A stretch of 64,000 nucleotides of DNA from an uncultured Bacteroides sp. (GTDB lineage: Bacteria > Bacteroidota > Bacteroidia > Bacteroidales > Bacteroidaceae), in assembly GCF_910578895.1 (NCBI RefSeq), contig NZ_CAJTSC010000001.1, forward strand, positions 109,116-173,115, written 5' to 3'. The notes under the pieces are model-generated. The model had not been told where the DNA came from and did not search any database. It saw nothing but the letters and a program-made list of their open reading frames with translations. Below are positions 1 to 8,216 of this stretch, one piece after another. Numbering within the stretch: the stretch's first letter is position 1; each line of letters begins with the position of its first letter. The translations under genes were made by a program, and so were the position numbers.

Positions 1-749
1 GCTTTATCATATCTATGCTGCTTGATGTAAATCTTAGCCAAAGTTTCTGTGAAACAGCTGTCGTCCACACCGTCCCGCAGGCTTTGTCCATCATTCTTTT
101 CATCATCTTCGCCGGAAGAAGACCCGTCTTTTGAAACAGCTGCCTGCACATCCTCATTTCTTTCAAAAGGCCTCTCTTCCTCTTCCGAAAGTACGGGAGT
201 GTCTTCAAGACATACCGGTCTTTCAAAGACCGGCTGCTCCGCCGCCTCGCTCTTACGGATAAATCCATCTATCAATTCGTGGCCGCGCAACTTAGGGACT
301 TCTTCTCCGACAGGCGTTTCAGCATCTTCCCGTCCGTCGTCTTGCAACAGATAGGTAGTATAGTCCACCGCATAATCCAATTCGGTGGCTTGCGAATGTT
401 CTTCCGGAACAGTTGCAAGGAAGGCATCTATCAAAGAGAGCGTACGGTCTACACCGGGTTCTTCTTCCAACACTTTGGAAGAGAGTAAAGACGGCTTGCG
501 GGATTTCAACGCATAGCGGTCGCCCTCTATCAGATAAAACAACACACGCCTGTCCGCTACATACAGCACCGCCTTACGCAATTCCGCACCGAATGTAATG
601 TCGTGCAACAAATAAAGGTTCTTAAGGTATAACAGCCGAAGTGACTGAAAATAAGGATAACGGGCCACCAATGTACGAAGTTCATACAGAGTGTCCTTAT
701 TCAATGTTTCAGGATGTTGTATCCATTGTTGCAAATAAGCAGAAGTCAT
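1..749 (-). CDS. TPR-like hypothetical protein, cut by the window edge
   Basis: An open frame reads leftward from an ATG at 747-749 without a stop to base 1, giving 249 codons that begin MTSAYLQQWIQHPETLNKD. Residues 1-90 are leucine- and tyrosine-rich and look helical. Residues 150-230 are rich in Glu, Asp and Ser, so probably a flexible linker. The last visible residues (ETLAKIYIKQHRYDKA) resemble a TPR helix, so repeats probably continue outside the window. It starts only 7 bases after the lptE stop, so it should be the next gene of that operon. I infer an envelope or assembly role from the neighbours only; no enzyme motif is visible. Confidence 0.7.
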   Translation of the reverse strand, partial: MTSAYLQQWIQHPETLNKDTLYELRTLVARYPYFQSLRLLYLKNLYLLHDITFGAELRKAVLYVADRRVLFYLIEGDRYALKSRKPSLLSSKVLEEEPGVDRTLSLIDAFLATVPEEHSQATELDYAVDYTTYLLQDDGREDAETPVGEEVPKLRGHELIDGFIRKSEAAEQPVFERPVCLEDTPVLSEEEERPFERNEDVQAAVSKDGSSSGEDDEKNDGQSLRDGVDDSCFTETLAKIYIKQHRYDK

Positions 750-756
750 TCCTCGG

Positions 757-1281
757 TTACCAGTTAGCTACGGTTGAGTTAAATATTTGTTCCGTGATAT
801 CTTTTATCATTTTGCTTATCAGTTCGTCTTGCACATCAGTCAGCAACAAAGACGAATCGTAGGTCTGAAAAGCGGAGAACTGTTGTTCAAAGTCTTCCTC
901 ATGATTGGTATTGTTTACATAACGTACGTTGACGGTCATGGTGAGCTTCACTTTAGAAGAATAGCCATCGGCTGCCACAGCCTCATTATATTGGTTGTAA
1001 CCGGTTATCTCACCGTCTATTTCCAAATCACCGTTAGCATTCACCAACTGCAGACGCGTCTGCTGGATAAACATATCCTTGAGTTTCTGGTTGAACTCCG
1101 TAGTCATAGGAGCGTACACATATTCGGCACGATTGGGAAATTCGGCAATCGTGATAGTTTTCACCTTGCTGTAATCAATGGAACTTATCGGGGCGAGTCC
1201 CATAGAGATGCGGCAGGAAACTGCCACGCATACCAAACCCACCAACGCTGATGCCAGTGCTGTTTTCTTAATCCAATCCAT
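757..1281 (-). CDS. lptE: LptE-family outer-membrane LPS assembly lipoprotein
   Basis: 174 residues. The N-terminus is a lipoprotein signal: two lysines, a hydrophobic stretch, then a lipobox-like V-A-V-S-C ending at Cys23 (Cys18 is a possible alternative). The rest is a small alpha/beta domain with the pattern of Bacteroidota LptE-family proteins, including the segment around the tyrosine-rich residues 50-60 and a C-terminal helix. In the known pathway LptE sits inside the LptD barrel and helps insert lipopolysaccharide into the outer leaflet. Its start overlaps the end of the sigma54-type regulator gene by 14 bases, so translation is probably coupled. The family call rests on length, lipobox and operon position; sequence identity to enterobacterial LptE would be low. 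Confidence 0.8.
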   Translation of the reverse strand: MDWIKKTALASALVGLVCVAVSCRISMGLAPISSIDYSKVKTITIAEFPNRAEYVYAPMTTEFNQKLKDMFIQQTRLQLVNANGDLEIDGEITGYNQYNEAVAADGYSSKVKLTMTVNVRYVNNTNHEEDFEQQFSAFQTYDSSLLLTDVQDELISKMIKDITEQIFNSTVANW

Positions 1282-2521
1282 ATTCTTTTATCTTTCTGTA
1301 TAGCGTGCGCTCCGATATGTTCAAATCTTTAGCCGCACTTTTGCGTTTTCCATGATGCCTGTCAAGGGCCTTGCGTATCATCTCCTTCTCCGCTTCTTCC
1401 AGCGAAAGGGATTCTTCAACGTACTCTTCCGTGTCCTGGATATCATCGTCTATCTCAGGTGCCGATTTTACGGAAGGATGTATGATAGTAGGCACTCCGG
1501 CGGCAGGCACCGAAGCCACTACGGCAGGCGCAGGCGTATAGTAAGCGGCAGGCGTCACAGGCTGATTGCCCACGGTGGCCCGCTCTGTCATAATCTCGTG
1601 TACCAGTTTCTTCAACTCGGTAACGTCCTGGCGCATGTCAAAAAGCACCTGATACAGTATTTCGCGTTCGCTCTCAAAACTCTTACTTTCATTCCTCACG
1701 CCAAACAGGGCAGGCAAACGTTGTGCACTGTTCTGTTCCGGCAGATAGTTCTTCAAAATAGAAGCATTGATTTCGCGATTGGTTTCAATAATGGAAATCT
1801 GTTCCGTTATGTTCTTCAACTGGCGTACGTTGCCCGGCCATGAATACGCCAACAACATTTGTTTGGCATCCTCAGTCAGTTGAATGGCAGGCATACGGTA
1901 TTTCTCGGCAAAGTCCGATGCAAACTTACGGAACAACAGCACAACATCCTCCCCGCGTTCGCATAAAGCCGGAACTTGAATAGGCACGGTATTAAGGCGA
2001 TAGTACAAATCTTCACGGAAACGTCCGTCGGCAATTGCTTGTGTGAGATTTACATTGGTAGCGGCAACAATACGTACATTCGTCTTTTCAACCTTGGACG
2101 AACCGACTTTGATAAACTCTCCCGTCTCGAGCACGCGAAGCAGACGTGCTTGCGTAGGCATAGGAAGTTCGCCTACCTCATCAAGGAAAATCGTCCCGCC
2201 GTCCGCCTCGCCAAAGTAACCTTTCCGCTCACCGATAGCACCGGTAAAAGCACCTTTCTCATGGCCGAACAGTTCCGAGTCAATCGTTCCCTCGGGAATG
2301 GCGCCACAGTTTACGGCAATGTACTGCCCATGCTTTCTCCGGCTGTATTGATGGATAATCTGCGGGAAACTCTCCTTACCCACACCGCTCTCTCCGGTAA
2401 TCAGCACCGACAAATCGGTAGGAGCCACCTGAATAGCAATGTCAATGGCACGCATCAATACCTCATTATTACCAATGATACCAAAACGCAATTTTACTTG
2501 TTGTATTTCCGCTTTCGTCAT
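1268..2521 (-). CDS. Sigma54-dependent activator (AAA+ plus Fis-type HTH)
   Basis: 417 residues from the ATG at 2519-2521. This start lies one base past the pdxA stop codon, and I prefer it to an ATG nine codons earlier that would sit inside pdxA. Visible motifs: Walker A GESGVGKE at 43-50, the sigma54-contacting loop GAFTGA at 90-95, Walker B IFLDE at about 111-115, an arginine-finger region, a variable proline/alanine-rich linker at about 290-350, and a C-terminal Fis-type helix-turn-helix (about 375-417). There is no N-terminal receiver, PAS or GAF domain, so the input signal is unclear; it may act constitutively or through a partner. The intact GAFTGA loop argues for real sigma54 activation. 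Its location between pdxA and lptE suggests an envelope regulon, but that is inference. Confidence 0.9.
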   Translation of the reverse strand: MTKAEIQQVKLRFGIIGNNEVLMRAIDIAIQVAPTDLSVLITGESGVGKESFPQIIHQYSRRKHGQYIAVNCGAIPEGTIDSELFGHEKGAFTGAIGERKGYFGEADGGTIFLDEVGELPMPTQARLLRVLETGEFIKVGSSKVEKTNVRIVAATNVNLTQAIADGRFREDLYYRLNTVPIQVPALCERGEDVVLLFRKFASDFAEKYRMPAIQLTEDAKQMLLAYSWPGNVRQLKNITEQISIIETNREINASILKNYLPEQNSAQRLPALFGVRNESKSFESEREILYQVLFDMRQDVTELKKLVHEIMTERATVGNQPVTPAAYYTPAPAVVASVPAAGVPTIIHPSVKSAPEIDDDIQDTEEYVEESLSLEEAEKEMIRKALDRHHGKRKSAAKDLNISERTLYRKIKEYGLD

Positions 2522-2522
2522 A

Positions 2523-3620
2523 CTACAAATCTTCTTCTGCACTATCAAGTTTCAGTTTGTCACTGTCGTCACGTCTTTCGTAATATTGTTTCCGCAAAGG
2601 ATTGGCATGCGCCTCTTTCCCGCGCAAACGATTACGGAATACATCGATTGCCACATAGACTGCCTGACGGAAAGAATCTTCGGACGCAAGCCCTTTTCCT
2701 GCAATATCATAAGCCGTGCCATGCGCAGGCGAAGTACGCACTATCGGAAGTCCTGCCGTATAATTCACGCCTTCGTCCATAGCCAATGCCTTGAATGGGG
2801 CAAGTCCCTGGTCATGATACATTGCCAATACGCCGTCAAAACGGGCAAAATTGCCGGAACCCATAAAACCGTCAGCCGGATAAGGACCATAGCACAGCAT
2901 ACCTTTTTCCGCCAGTTCCTTAATGGCGGGAATAATTATCTCCTGTTCTTCCGTACCCAACAAGCCTTCGTCACCGGCATGCGGATTCAGTGAAAGTACG
3001 GCAATGCGCGGCGCTCCGATGCCAAAGTCCTGCTTCAACGAACGGTTGAAAATTGTCAGTTTCTCCTGTATCAATTCTTTCGTAATAGTGGAAGCAATCT
3101 CCCTGACAGGAATATGTCCTGTCACCAATGCTACCCGGAAATCGTCTTTCATCAAAATCATCAAGGCTTTTCCACCGTTGCTTAACTTCTCTTCAATATA
3201 TTCCGTATGCCCGGGAAAAGAGAACTCTTCCGATTGGATGGTATGCTTATTGATAGGCGCTGTAACAATGACATCAATAAGTCCCGCCTTGTATTCCTCA
3301 ATCGCCTTTTCCAAAGCGCCAAGAGCAGCTTTGCCGGCATCGGCATCCGGTTTGGAGAACTCCACCTTTACTTCATCGTCCGTACAGTTTACAACACTCA
3401 GACGATTGGGCGCAGCTTCGGATGCAGAGTTTACAATACTGAAATTAGCCGGCAAGTCCAGCGATTTACGATGATAGGCAGCCACTTTGGGCGAACCGTA
3501 AATAATCGGAGTACACAGCTCCAGCATCGTAGAGTCTGAGAATGTTTTCAAAATCACTTCATACCCTACTCCATTTATATCTCCCTGAGTTATGCCGACT
3601 CTTATTTTGTTATCTTCCAT
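2523..3620 (-). CDS. pdxA: 4-hydroxythreonine-4-phosphate dehydrogenase PdxA
   Basis: 365 residues. PdxA oxidises 4-phosphohydroxy-L-threonine with NAD in the DXP-dependent pathway to pyridoxal 5'-phosphate, and the product condenses with deoxyxylulose phosphate through PdxJ. Family signatures are clear: an N-terminal G-D-x-N-G-V-G stretch (ITQGDINGVGYEV), the substrate and metal histidines in FPGHTEYIE, LNPHAGDEG and MYHDQGLAPFK, and a late GLPIVRTSPAHGTAYDIAG segment. The protein is about 30 residues longer than typical enterobacterial PdxA because of a charged C-terminal tail. It follows the DUF4837 gene by 2 bases and ends one base before the sigma54-type activator, so it sits in the middle of a tightly packed operon. 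Confidence 0.96.
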   Translation of the reverse strand: MEDNKIRVGITQGDINGVGYEVILKTFSDSTMLELCTPIIYGSPKVAAYHRKSLDLPANFSIVNSASEAAPNRLSVVNCTDDEVKVEFSKPDADAGKAALGALEKAIEEYKAGLIDVIVTAPINKHTIQSEEFSFPGHTEYIEEKLSNGGKALMILMKDDFRVALVTGHIPVREIASTITKELIQEKLTIFNRSLKQDFGIGAPRIAVLSLNPHAGDEGLLGTEEQEIIIPAIKELAEKGMLCYGPYPADGFMGSGNFARFDGVLAMYHDQGLAPFKALAMDEGVNYTAGLPIVRTSPAHGTAYDIAGKGLASEDSFRQAVYVAIDVFRNRLRGKEAHANPLRKQYYERRDDSDKLKLDSAEEDL

Positions 3621-3622
3621 TC

Positions 3623-4681
3623 TTATTTTTCTGTTTTAGTAGAATCCTTTTTTGTTATAGCCGAAGGCATTTCGTTTCCTTCCTGCTTGCTTCCGGGCAG
3701 TTTGAGCGTATACAATGACGCTTCCATCTGACGTACCAGATTGCGCTTCATCTTATCGGGCGAATATACAAATATTTCGGACACGATAATACGCTGATTA
3801 ACCTTATCCAGACGTACATGAGACACATACGGACCACCCATAAAATCTCCCTTCACACGCCACAAGCCGCGGACTTCCAACGCATATTCGCCCTGTACGC
3901 TAATGGGACGTACATCCGTCATCAACGAATCGGTCTCCATATACATACCTTCTTCCGCACCGGGGATGTTGACTTTCATTACAGAGTCGCGCTTATGTAT
4001 AAAATACTCTTTCGTAAATGTGTCCTTGTCCGTATAAGGGTAAGAGTAGATAACGAAGTTCTGATCGCCCGTAGCCGCATTCGTACCCGTCCAAAAGAAG
4101 TTCTCTCCCTGTTTGACGGCTGTCAATTCGCCGGGCACCCATACGTCACAGTCGAACATGCTCTTTACTTTCGTGGCAACATAATCATTGTGCTTGTTCT
4201 CCAACACTGAAATCTGACGGTTCATTTCGGCATGGGTGAAAAAGTCTATAATGACCTGCCTGTTTTCCTCGACGAACTTCCCGAAAGATGCCTCGTCCGG
4301 TGCCTGGATAGTCAGGATGGATTGCGGGGCGGCATATACATTCTTCGCAGACTTGAACTTGGGCTGTGTGTACAAATCCTTGTTCACCTCAACGATGATG
4401 ATATTGCGGATAAGTTTCAGAGTGGAATCATAATTTGCAGGAGAAGTATACATCATGCGGAATGAACGTTCCGATTGAGGCAATCCGGGAACATCAGAAT
4501 CAAGCACGTCATAGAGAGCACGACCTGCAGGACGCTCCCATAGGCCTTGGTCAATCACAACCAGAATTTCATACGCCCGACCACTGGATGTCGGGGTAAA
4601 CACACCCTTCTTACCGTTACCGCACGCTGAAAACAGTACGAGCATCAGGGACATACTCAAATAAAACAGGTGTTTCTTCAT
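3623..4681 (-). CDS. DUF4837-family lipoprotein
   Basis: 352 residues, with a lipoprotein signal peptide (MKKHLFYLSMSLMLVLFSAC, Cys20 lipidated). The body matches my memory of DUF4837, a family of Bacteroidota envelope lipoproteins of unknown function: a YEILVVIDQGLWERPAGRALYD segment near residue 40, a metal-free alpha/beta pattern and a Lys/Glu-rich C-terminus. It is the first gene of the operon leading to pdxA, the sigma54-type activator and lptE; the pdxA ATG follows its stop by 2 bases. No catalytic motif can be seen. A TAGTTTTG -7 box (minus strand) lies 24 bases upstream of the start. Confidence 0.8.
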   Translation of the reverse strand: MKKHLFYLSMSLMLVLFSACGNGKKGVFTPTSSGRAYEILVVIDQGLWERPAGRALYDVLDSDVPGLPQSERSFRMMYTSPANYDSTLKLIRNIIIVEVNKDLYTQPKFKSAKNVYAAPQSILTIQAPDEASFGKFVEENRQVIIDFFTHAEMNRQISVLENKHNDYVATKVKSMFDCDVWVPGELTAVKQGENFFWTGTNAATGDQNFVIYSYPYTDKDTFTKEYFIHKRDSVMKVNIPGAEEGMYMETDSLMTDVRPISVQGEYALEVRGLWRVKGDFMGGPYVSHVRLDKVNQRIIVSEIFVYSPDKMKRNLVRQMEASLYTLKLPGSKQEGNEMPSAITKKDSTKTEK

Positions 4682-4704
4682 ATCTTTATATATTTTAGTT
4701 TTTA

Positions 4705-4712
4705 CAAAACTA
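4705..4712 (-). promoter_or_regulatory. -7 box of the DUF4837-pdxA-lptE operon
   Basis: On the minus strand this reads TAGTTTTG, matching the Bacteroidota TAnnTTTG element, 24 bases before the DUF4837 start. I see no good TTTG -33 element at the expected distance. Confidence 0.45.
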
Positions 4713-4755
4713 CGAAAAAGCCCTATAAGCTTGATACCAAAGTTAATAATTTATA

Positions 4756-5787
4756 TTAATTTTCTTTATTCTCCTCCTGTTTAGCCGTTGAAAGCATGCC
4801 GCATGCAGCAAATATATCTTCACCACGGGAAGCACGGATGGTAGTAAACAATCCATGTGATGTCAAATAATCGCGGAACGCTGTCATAGTCTCCATACCG
4901 GCACCTTCCAGTTTCACATCCGGAATGGCATGAAAACGAATCAGATTGATACGGCAATCCATGCCGCGCAGCAGTTTCAGCAGTTCCTTTGCATACAACA
5001 ACGAATCGTTTACTCCCTTAAAAACAATATACTCGAAGGATAATCTGCGTTGTTTGCTAAAATCATAGTTTCTTAACAGTTCAACAATCTCGGTAATGGA
5101 AAAGGCTTTCTCCGCCGGCATCAGCTCACGCCGCTGCAAAGGTACGGGTGAATGAAGGCTGATTGCCAAATGGCAATCCGACTCTTCAATGAAACGTTGC
5201 AGACCTTTACGAAGTCCGACAGAAGAGAGTGTTACCCGCTTCGGACTCCATGCATAACCATAGGACGATGTCATTATTTCCAGCGCTTTCAATACTTCGT
5301 CAAGATTATCCAAAGGCTCTCCCATACCCATCATGACCACATTGGTCAACTTGTCACGCTCGGGCAGCGAATTTATTTGATTAATAATCTGATTGGCGGT
5401 CAGATTAGCTGTGAATCCCTGCTTGCCTGTCATGCAAAACTTACAGTTCATCTTGCAACCGACTTGGGAAGAGACACACAGTGTAGCCCTGTCCTCATCC
5501 GGAATGTAAACAGCCTCCACATAACGTCCCTCGCCGGCGCGATAGAGATACTTCACTGTACCATCTGCCGAGCGCATGGCGTCTACGGGTGCCTCACCTC
5601 CCACTTCATACATCTCTTTCAACAGTTCCCGATACTTCAACGACAAGTTTGTCATTTCATCTATGGAGGCTACTTTCTTGTCATATAGCCACGAAGCAAT
5701 CTGCTTGGCTGCAAATCCGGGCATTCCCAAGTTCTTTACAACTGTTTGAAGTTCGGTTAATGTAAGACCTAAAAGAGGTTGTTTCAT
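4756..5787 (-). CDS. rlmN: 23S rRNA/tRNA adenine-C2 methyltransferase RlmN
   Basis: 343 residues. A radical SAM enzyme that methylates C2 of A2503 in 23S rRNA, and A37 in some tRNAs. The CxxxCxxC cluster motif (CKMNCKFC, about residue 115) and the following M-T-G are present, as is the GMGEPLDN motif that contacts SAM. The C-terminal A-C-G-M-L contains the cysteine that forms the covalent RNA intermediate. The N-terminal helical accessory domain (GMPGFAAKQIASWLYDK) is intact. It is monocistronic here: a -7 box lies at 5865-5872, and the upstream chaperone gene ends in a strong terminator at 5891-5922. Confidence 0.97.
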   Translation of the reverse strand: MKQPLLGLTLTELQTVVKNLGMPGFAAKQIASWLYDKKVASIDEMTNLSLKYRELLKEMYEVGGEAPVDAMRSADGTVKYLYRAGEGRYVEAVYIPDEDRATLCVSSQVGCKMNCKFCMTGKQGFTANLTANQIINQINSLPERDKLTNVVMMGMGEPLDNLDEVLKALEIMTSSYGYAWSPKRVTLSSVGLRKGLQRFIEESDCHLAISLHSPVPLQRRELMPAEKAFSITEIVELLRNYDFSKQRRLSFEYIVFKGVNDSLLYAKELLKLLRGMDCRINLIRFHAIPDVKLEGAGMETMTAFRDYLTSHGLFTTIRASRGEDIFAACGMLSTAKQEENKEN

Positions 5788-5864
5788 TCAATTTGTATAT
5801 TTAGGATAAGTACTAATGCTCAACTATCTTGTACGAATGTCTGTGTTTTAACACTTCTACCCCG

Positions 5865-5872
5865 CAAAGGTA
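5865..5872 (-). promoter_or_regulatory. -7 box of rlmN
   Basis: Minus-strand TACCTTTG, a full match to TAnnTTTG, about 80 bases upstream of the rlmN ATG and just past the terminator of the preceding gene. Confidence 0.55.
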
Positions 5873-5890
5873 TGAATAAAGTTGCACAAA

Positions 5891-5922
5891 TAAAAAAGCC
5901 GTTCGACATTTATCGAACGGCT
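5891..5922 (-). terminator. Intrinsic terminator of the coaX-ppiD cluster
   Basis: A 10-bp perfect stem (AGCCGTTCGA / TCGAACGGCT, arms 5897-5906 and 5913-5922) with a 6-base loop. On the minus strand it is followed by a T tract, which fits termination of the chaperone gene that ends at 5955. Confidence 0.85.
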
Positions 5923-5954
5923 TCTCCCAGTATTATAAAGTTTATCCTGCTTTC

Positions 5955-8093
5955 TTAAAAGTACAGATAGCGGTTATCTTTTACATTTGCATTCAGATAC
6001 AAGTCATTGATGAACTGGCTTGCCATACGTACATGCATATTCTCCAATGTGGCTTCTTCCGTCTCCTGATTGTAGGTTTCGTTCAATTTTTCCTTTGCAT
6101 AAGGTTGAAGAACGAACACACCACCGTTACCCTTGATAGGAGCACTCAACTTGTTCAATTCGGCGATTGAAGCGTATGCGCCCACCAATGGTTCGCTGCT
6201 ACGCAATGCCGGAACATAAGCCGGAGCCGCGAAAGTAACGTGCTTAACAGAGTCGCTAACGGCATTTGCCATATTCTTGTATTGGTCGAAAGAAGCGGCA
6301 CCCGCAGCTTTCATATCAGCCATAATCTTCTCAGCTTTCTTATCGCGGAGAACCTCGCTTCTCAACTGATCCTGTACCATAGACAACGGACGGTAACCTT
6401 CCGGAACGATACTTGCAACGGCTACCGCCAACAGATGATCACTCTCACCGCATTCGTACAAATCCGAAACTTCGCCGGTTTTTGCATCGAATACCCATCT
6501 CAAGGCTTCTTTAGTTCCCTTCACACCACCGATAGTGTGTTCCGAACTATACAAATCAGCTCTATCCAGCAGTCTGTAACCGGCATCTTCCGCATTAGCA
6601 ACCAGCTTATCCAATGTATTGTTGGTAGCGATGAATTGGCTGAAATCATTGTATGCCTTACTGTAGGTCTCCTTACTGAATTCAACCGGACGCTTGATAA
6701 CAGCTACTTTATATTTATCTTTCACAGCCTTCTTGTTCATCACTTGCAGAATAACATTTGCCTGTCCTAAAGCAAGATTAGTCAACTCGTTCTGACCTGA
6801 AGTAGTAATAGCTACAATATATTTCAAATTATCACCGTCTACTTGGGCACCTTCATAGTTGGCAGAAGAAATCCATGTTGCCTCACCGGTCTGACCATAC
6901 TTCTTAGCGATTTCGGCAAAGTCGGCACCACCCTTGATGGCAGTATAGATACTGTCGGCCAAAGTCTTTGTCTTGGCAGCATCTTCCGCAACAACCTGAA
7001 TCTGGCGATACTGGATAGAGTCCGCCATAGCGGCAACAGCCAGTTTCTTGAAAGAATTGATTGTGTTGTCCGAAGCATTGTAGTAAGGACCATACACACC
7101 ACCCACATTTACAGAATCCAAACGGGCTACAACATCGGCAGGCAACGCCTTAGCGGTATAGAACAAGTCAACATACTGCTGGGCAGAACCGGTCGAACGA
7201 ACAAAGTTTGCATAATCGGAAGGATTCTCCACCAACTGCGCAGTATATTCTTCCATTTCTTTCTGAAGTTCGGCTTTGTCTTCCGGACTTGCAGTAACCT
7301 GTACATCAATATATTTGATATTGCGAGTCTCTACATACTGTCTGAACTGCTCTTTCTTTTTGTTATAAGCATCTTTCAGGTCGGACTCCTTAATAACAAT
7401 CGTAGAGTCTATAATAGAAGAGTAAGGAACAGCAGCCAGCAACAAGTCTGCCTGGTCTACACGTGCATTGAAAGCGGCTTCCGCCTCAACAGGATTGGAG
7501 AACAAAGACTTCGTAATCAAAGCCTGGTATTTCTCCTGCAGACGAGCCTGTATAAGCGACTTCTCGATAAAAGCCCAAAAGTTGTACATAGAATTGTAGT
7601 ACTCCGCATATTGAGCCGGCATCTGAGCCTTGTTCATCTTGGAATAGTCTACCAAGAATTTCTTCAACATATCTTTGTCAAAAGCACCGGTCTGCGGATT
7701 GCGGAACGGAGTCTGTTGCAACATCGGGTGTACACCGGCATCAATGATAGCCTGAAGTTCCGCCTTAGAAACAACCAAACCCAACTTTTCAGTCTCGTTC
7801 TCAATCAATTTATTGTTTACGTATGCTCTCCATACTTCATCCTTAATCTGGTTGGCCTGCTCATCGCTCAACGCATTCAAGCCGCTGGAAAATTTCACTA
7901 CTTCCGTATATTCCTCTACCAATGCCTGAAAATCCTGAGCGGAAATAGCTTCTCCGTTCACTTCGCCTACATCTTGTGACTGGTGTGGCTGAAGTACTTT
8001 CCACGCATCTCCCGCGATGAAAGCAAACAGCGCCAAACCAATAACAATCACCAATAAGGGTCCTTTAGACCGAATGTTTTGTAATGTTGCCAT
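5955..8093 (-). CDS. PpiD/SurA-like periplasmic peptidyl-prolyl isomerase
   Basis: 712 residues. A single membrane anchor (residues about 12-28, PLLVIVIGLALFAFIAGDAW) is followed by a SurA_N/PpiD-type helical chaperone region (about 40-240) and a parvulin-like rotamase domain near 345-450 (MADSIQYRQIQVV through GGADFAEIAKKYG). A second, degenerate PPIase-like segment may follow at 480-600. Architecture matches PpiD, which is anchored in the inner membrane and helps outer-membrane proteins leave the Sec translocon. It is the last gene of a cluster that also includes lptC and a barrel protein, so a role in envelope assembly is a fair inference. Its 123-base upstream gap has a near-consensus TATCTTCG box at 8154-8161 (minus), so it may also have its own promoter. 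Confidence 0.9.
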   Translation of the reverse strand: MATLQNIRSKGPLLVIVIGLALFAFIAGDAWKVLQPHQSQDVGEVNGEAISAQDFQALVEEYTEVVKFSSGLNALSDEQANQIKDEVWRAYVNNKLIENETEKLGLVVSKAELQAIIDAGVHPMLQQTPFRNPQTGAFDKDMLKKFLVDYSKMNKAQMPAQYAEYYNSMYNFWAFIEKSLIQARLQEKYQALITKSLFSNPVEAEAAFNARVDQADLLLAAVPYSSIIDSTIVIKESDLKDAYNKKKEQFRQYVETRNIKYIDVQVTASPEDKAELQKEMEEYTAQLVENPSDYANFVRSTGSAQQYVDLFYTAKALPADVVARLDSVNVGGVYGPYYNASDNTINSFKKLAVAAMADSIQYRQIQVVAEDAAKTKTLADSIYTAIKGGADFAEIAKKYGQTGEATWISSANYEGAQVDGDNLKYIVAITTSGQNELTNLALGQANVILQVMNKKAVKDKYKVAVIKRPVEFSKETYSKAYNDFSQFIATNNTLDKLVANAEDAGYRLLDRADLYSSEHTIGGVKGTKEALRWVFDAKTGEVSDLYECGESDHLLAVAVASIVPEGYRPLSMVQDQLRSEVLRDKKAEKIMADMKAAGAASFDQYKNMANAVSDSVKHVTFAAPAYVPALRSSEPLVGAYASIAELNKLSAPIKGNGGVFVLQPYAKEKLNETYNQETEEATLENMHVRMASQFINDLYLNANVKDNRYLYF

Positions 8094-8153
8094 TTTAGTT
8101 AATCTGAATTATTTGTTTATTATTATTTCCTTTTCAAGGTTCATTTTAGCGCA

Positions 8154-8161
8154 CGAAGATA
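8154..8161 (-). promoter_or_regulatory. Possible -7 box of the PpiD-like gene
   Basis: Minus-strand TATCTTCG, one mismatch to TAnnTTTG, 61 bases upstream of the ATG. Weak evidence for a separate transcript within the cluster. Confidence 0.35.
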
Positions 8162-8216
8162 CAAAAAATGCTAATACGCATCTATTTATTCTTTAAAAAA
8201 TTACGCCGAAACGAAA

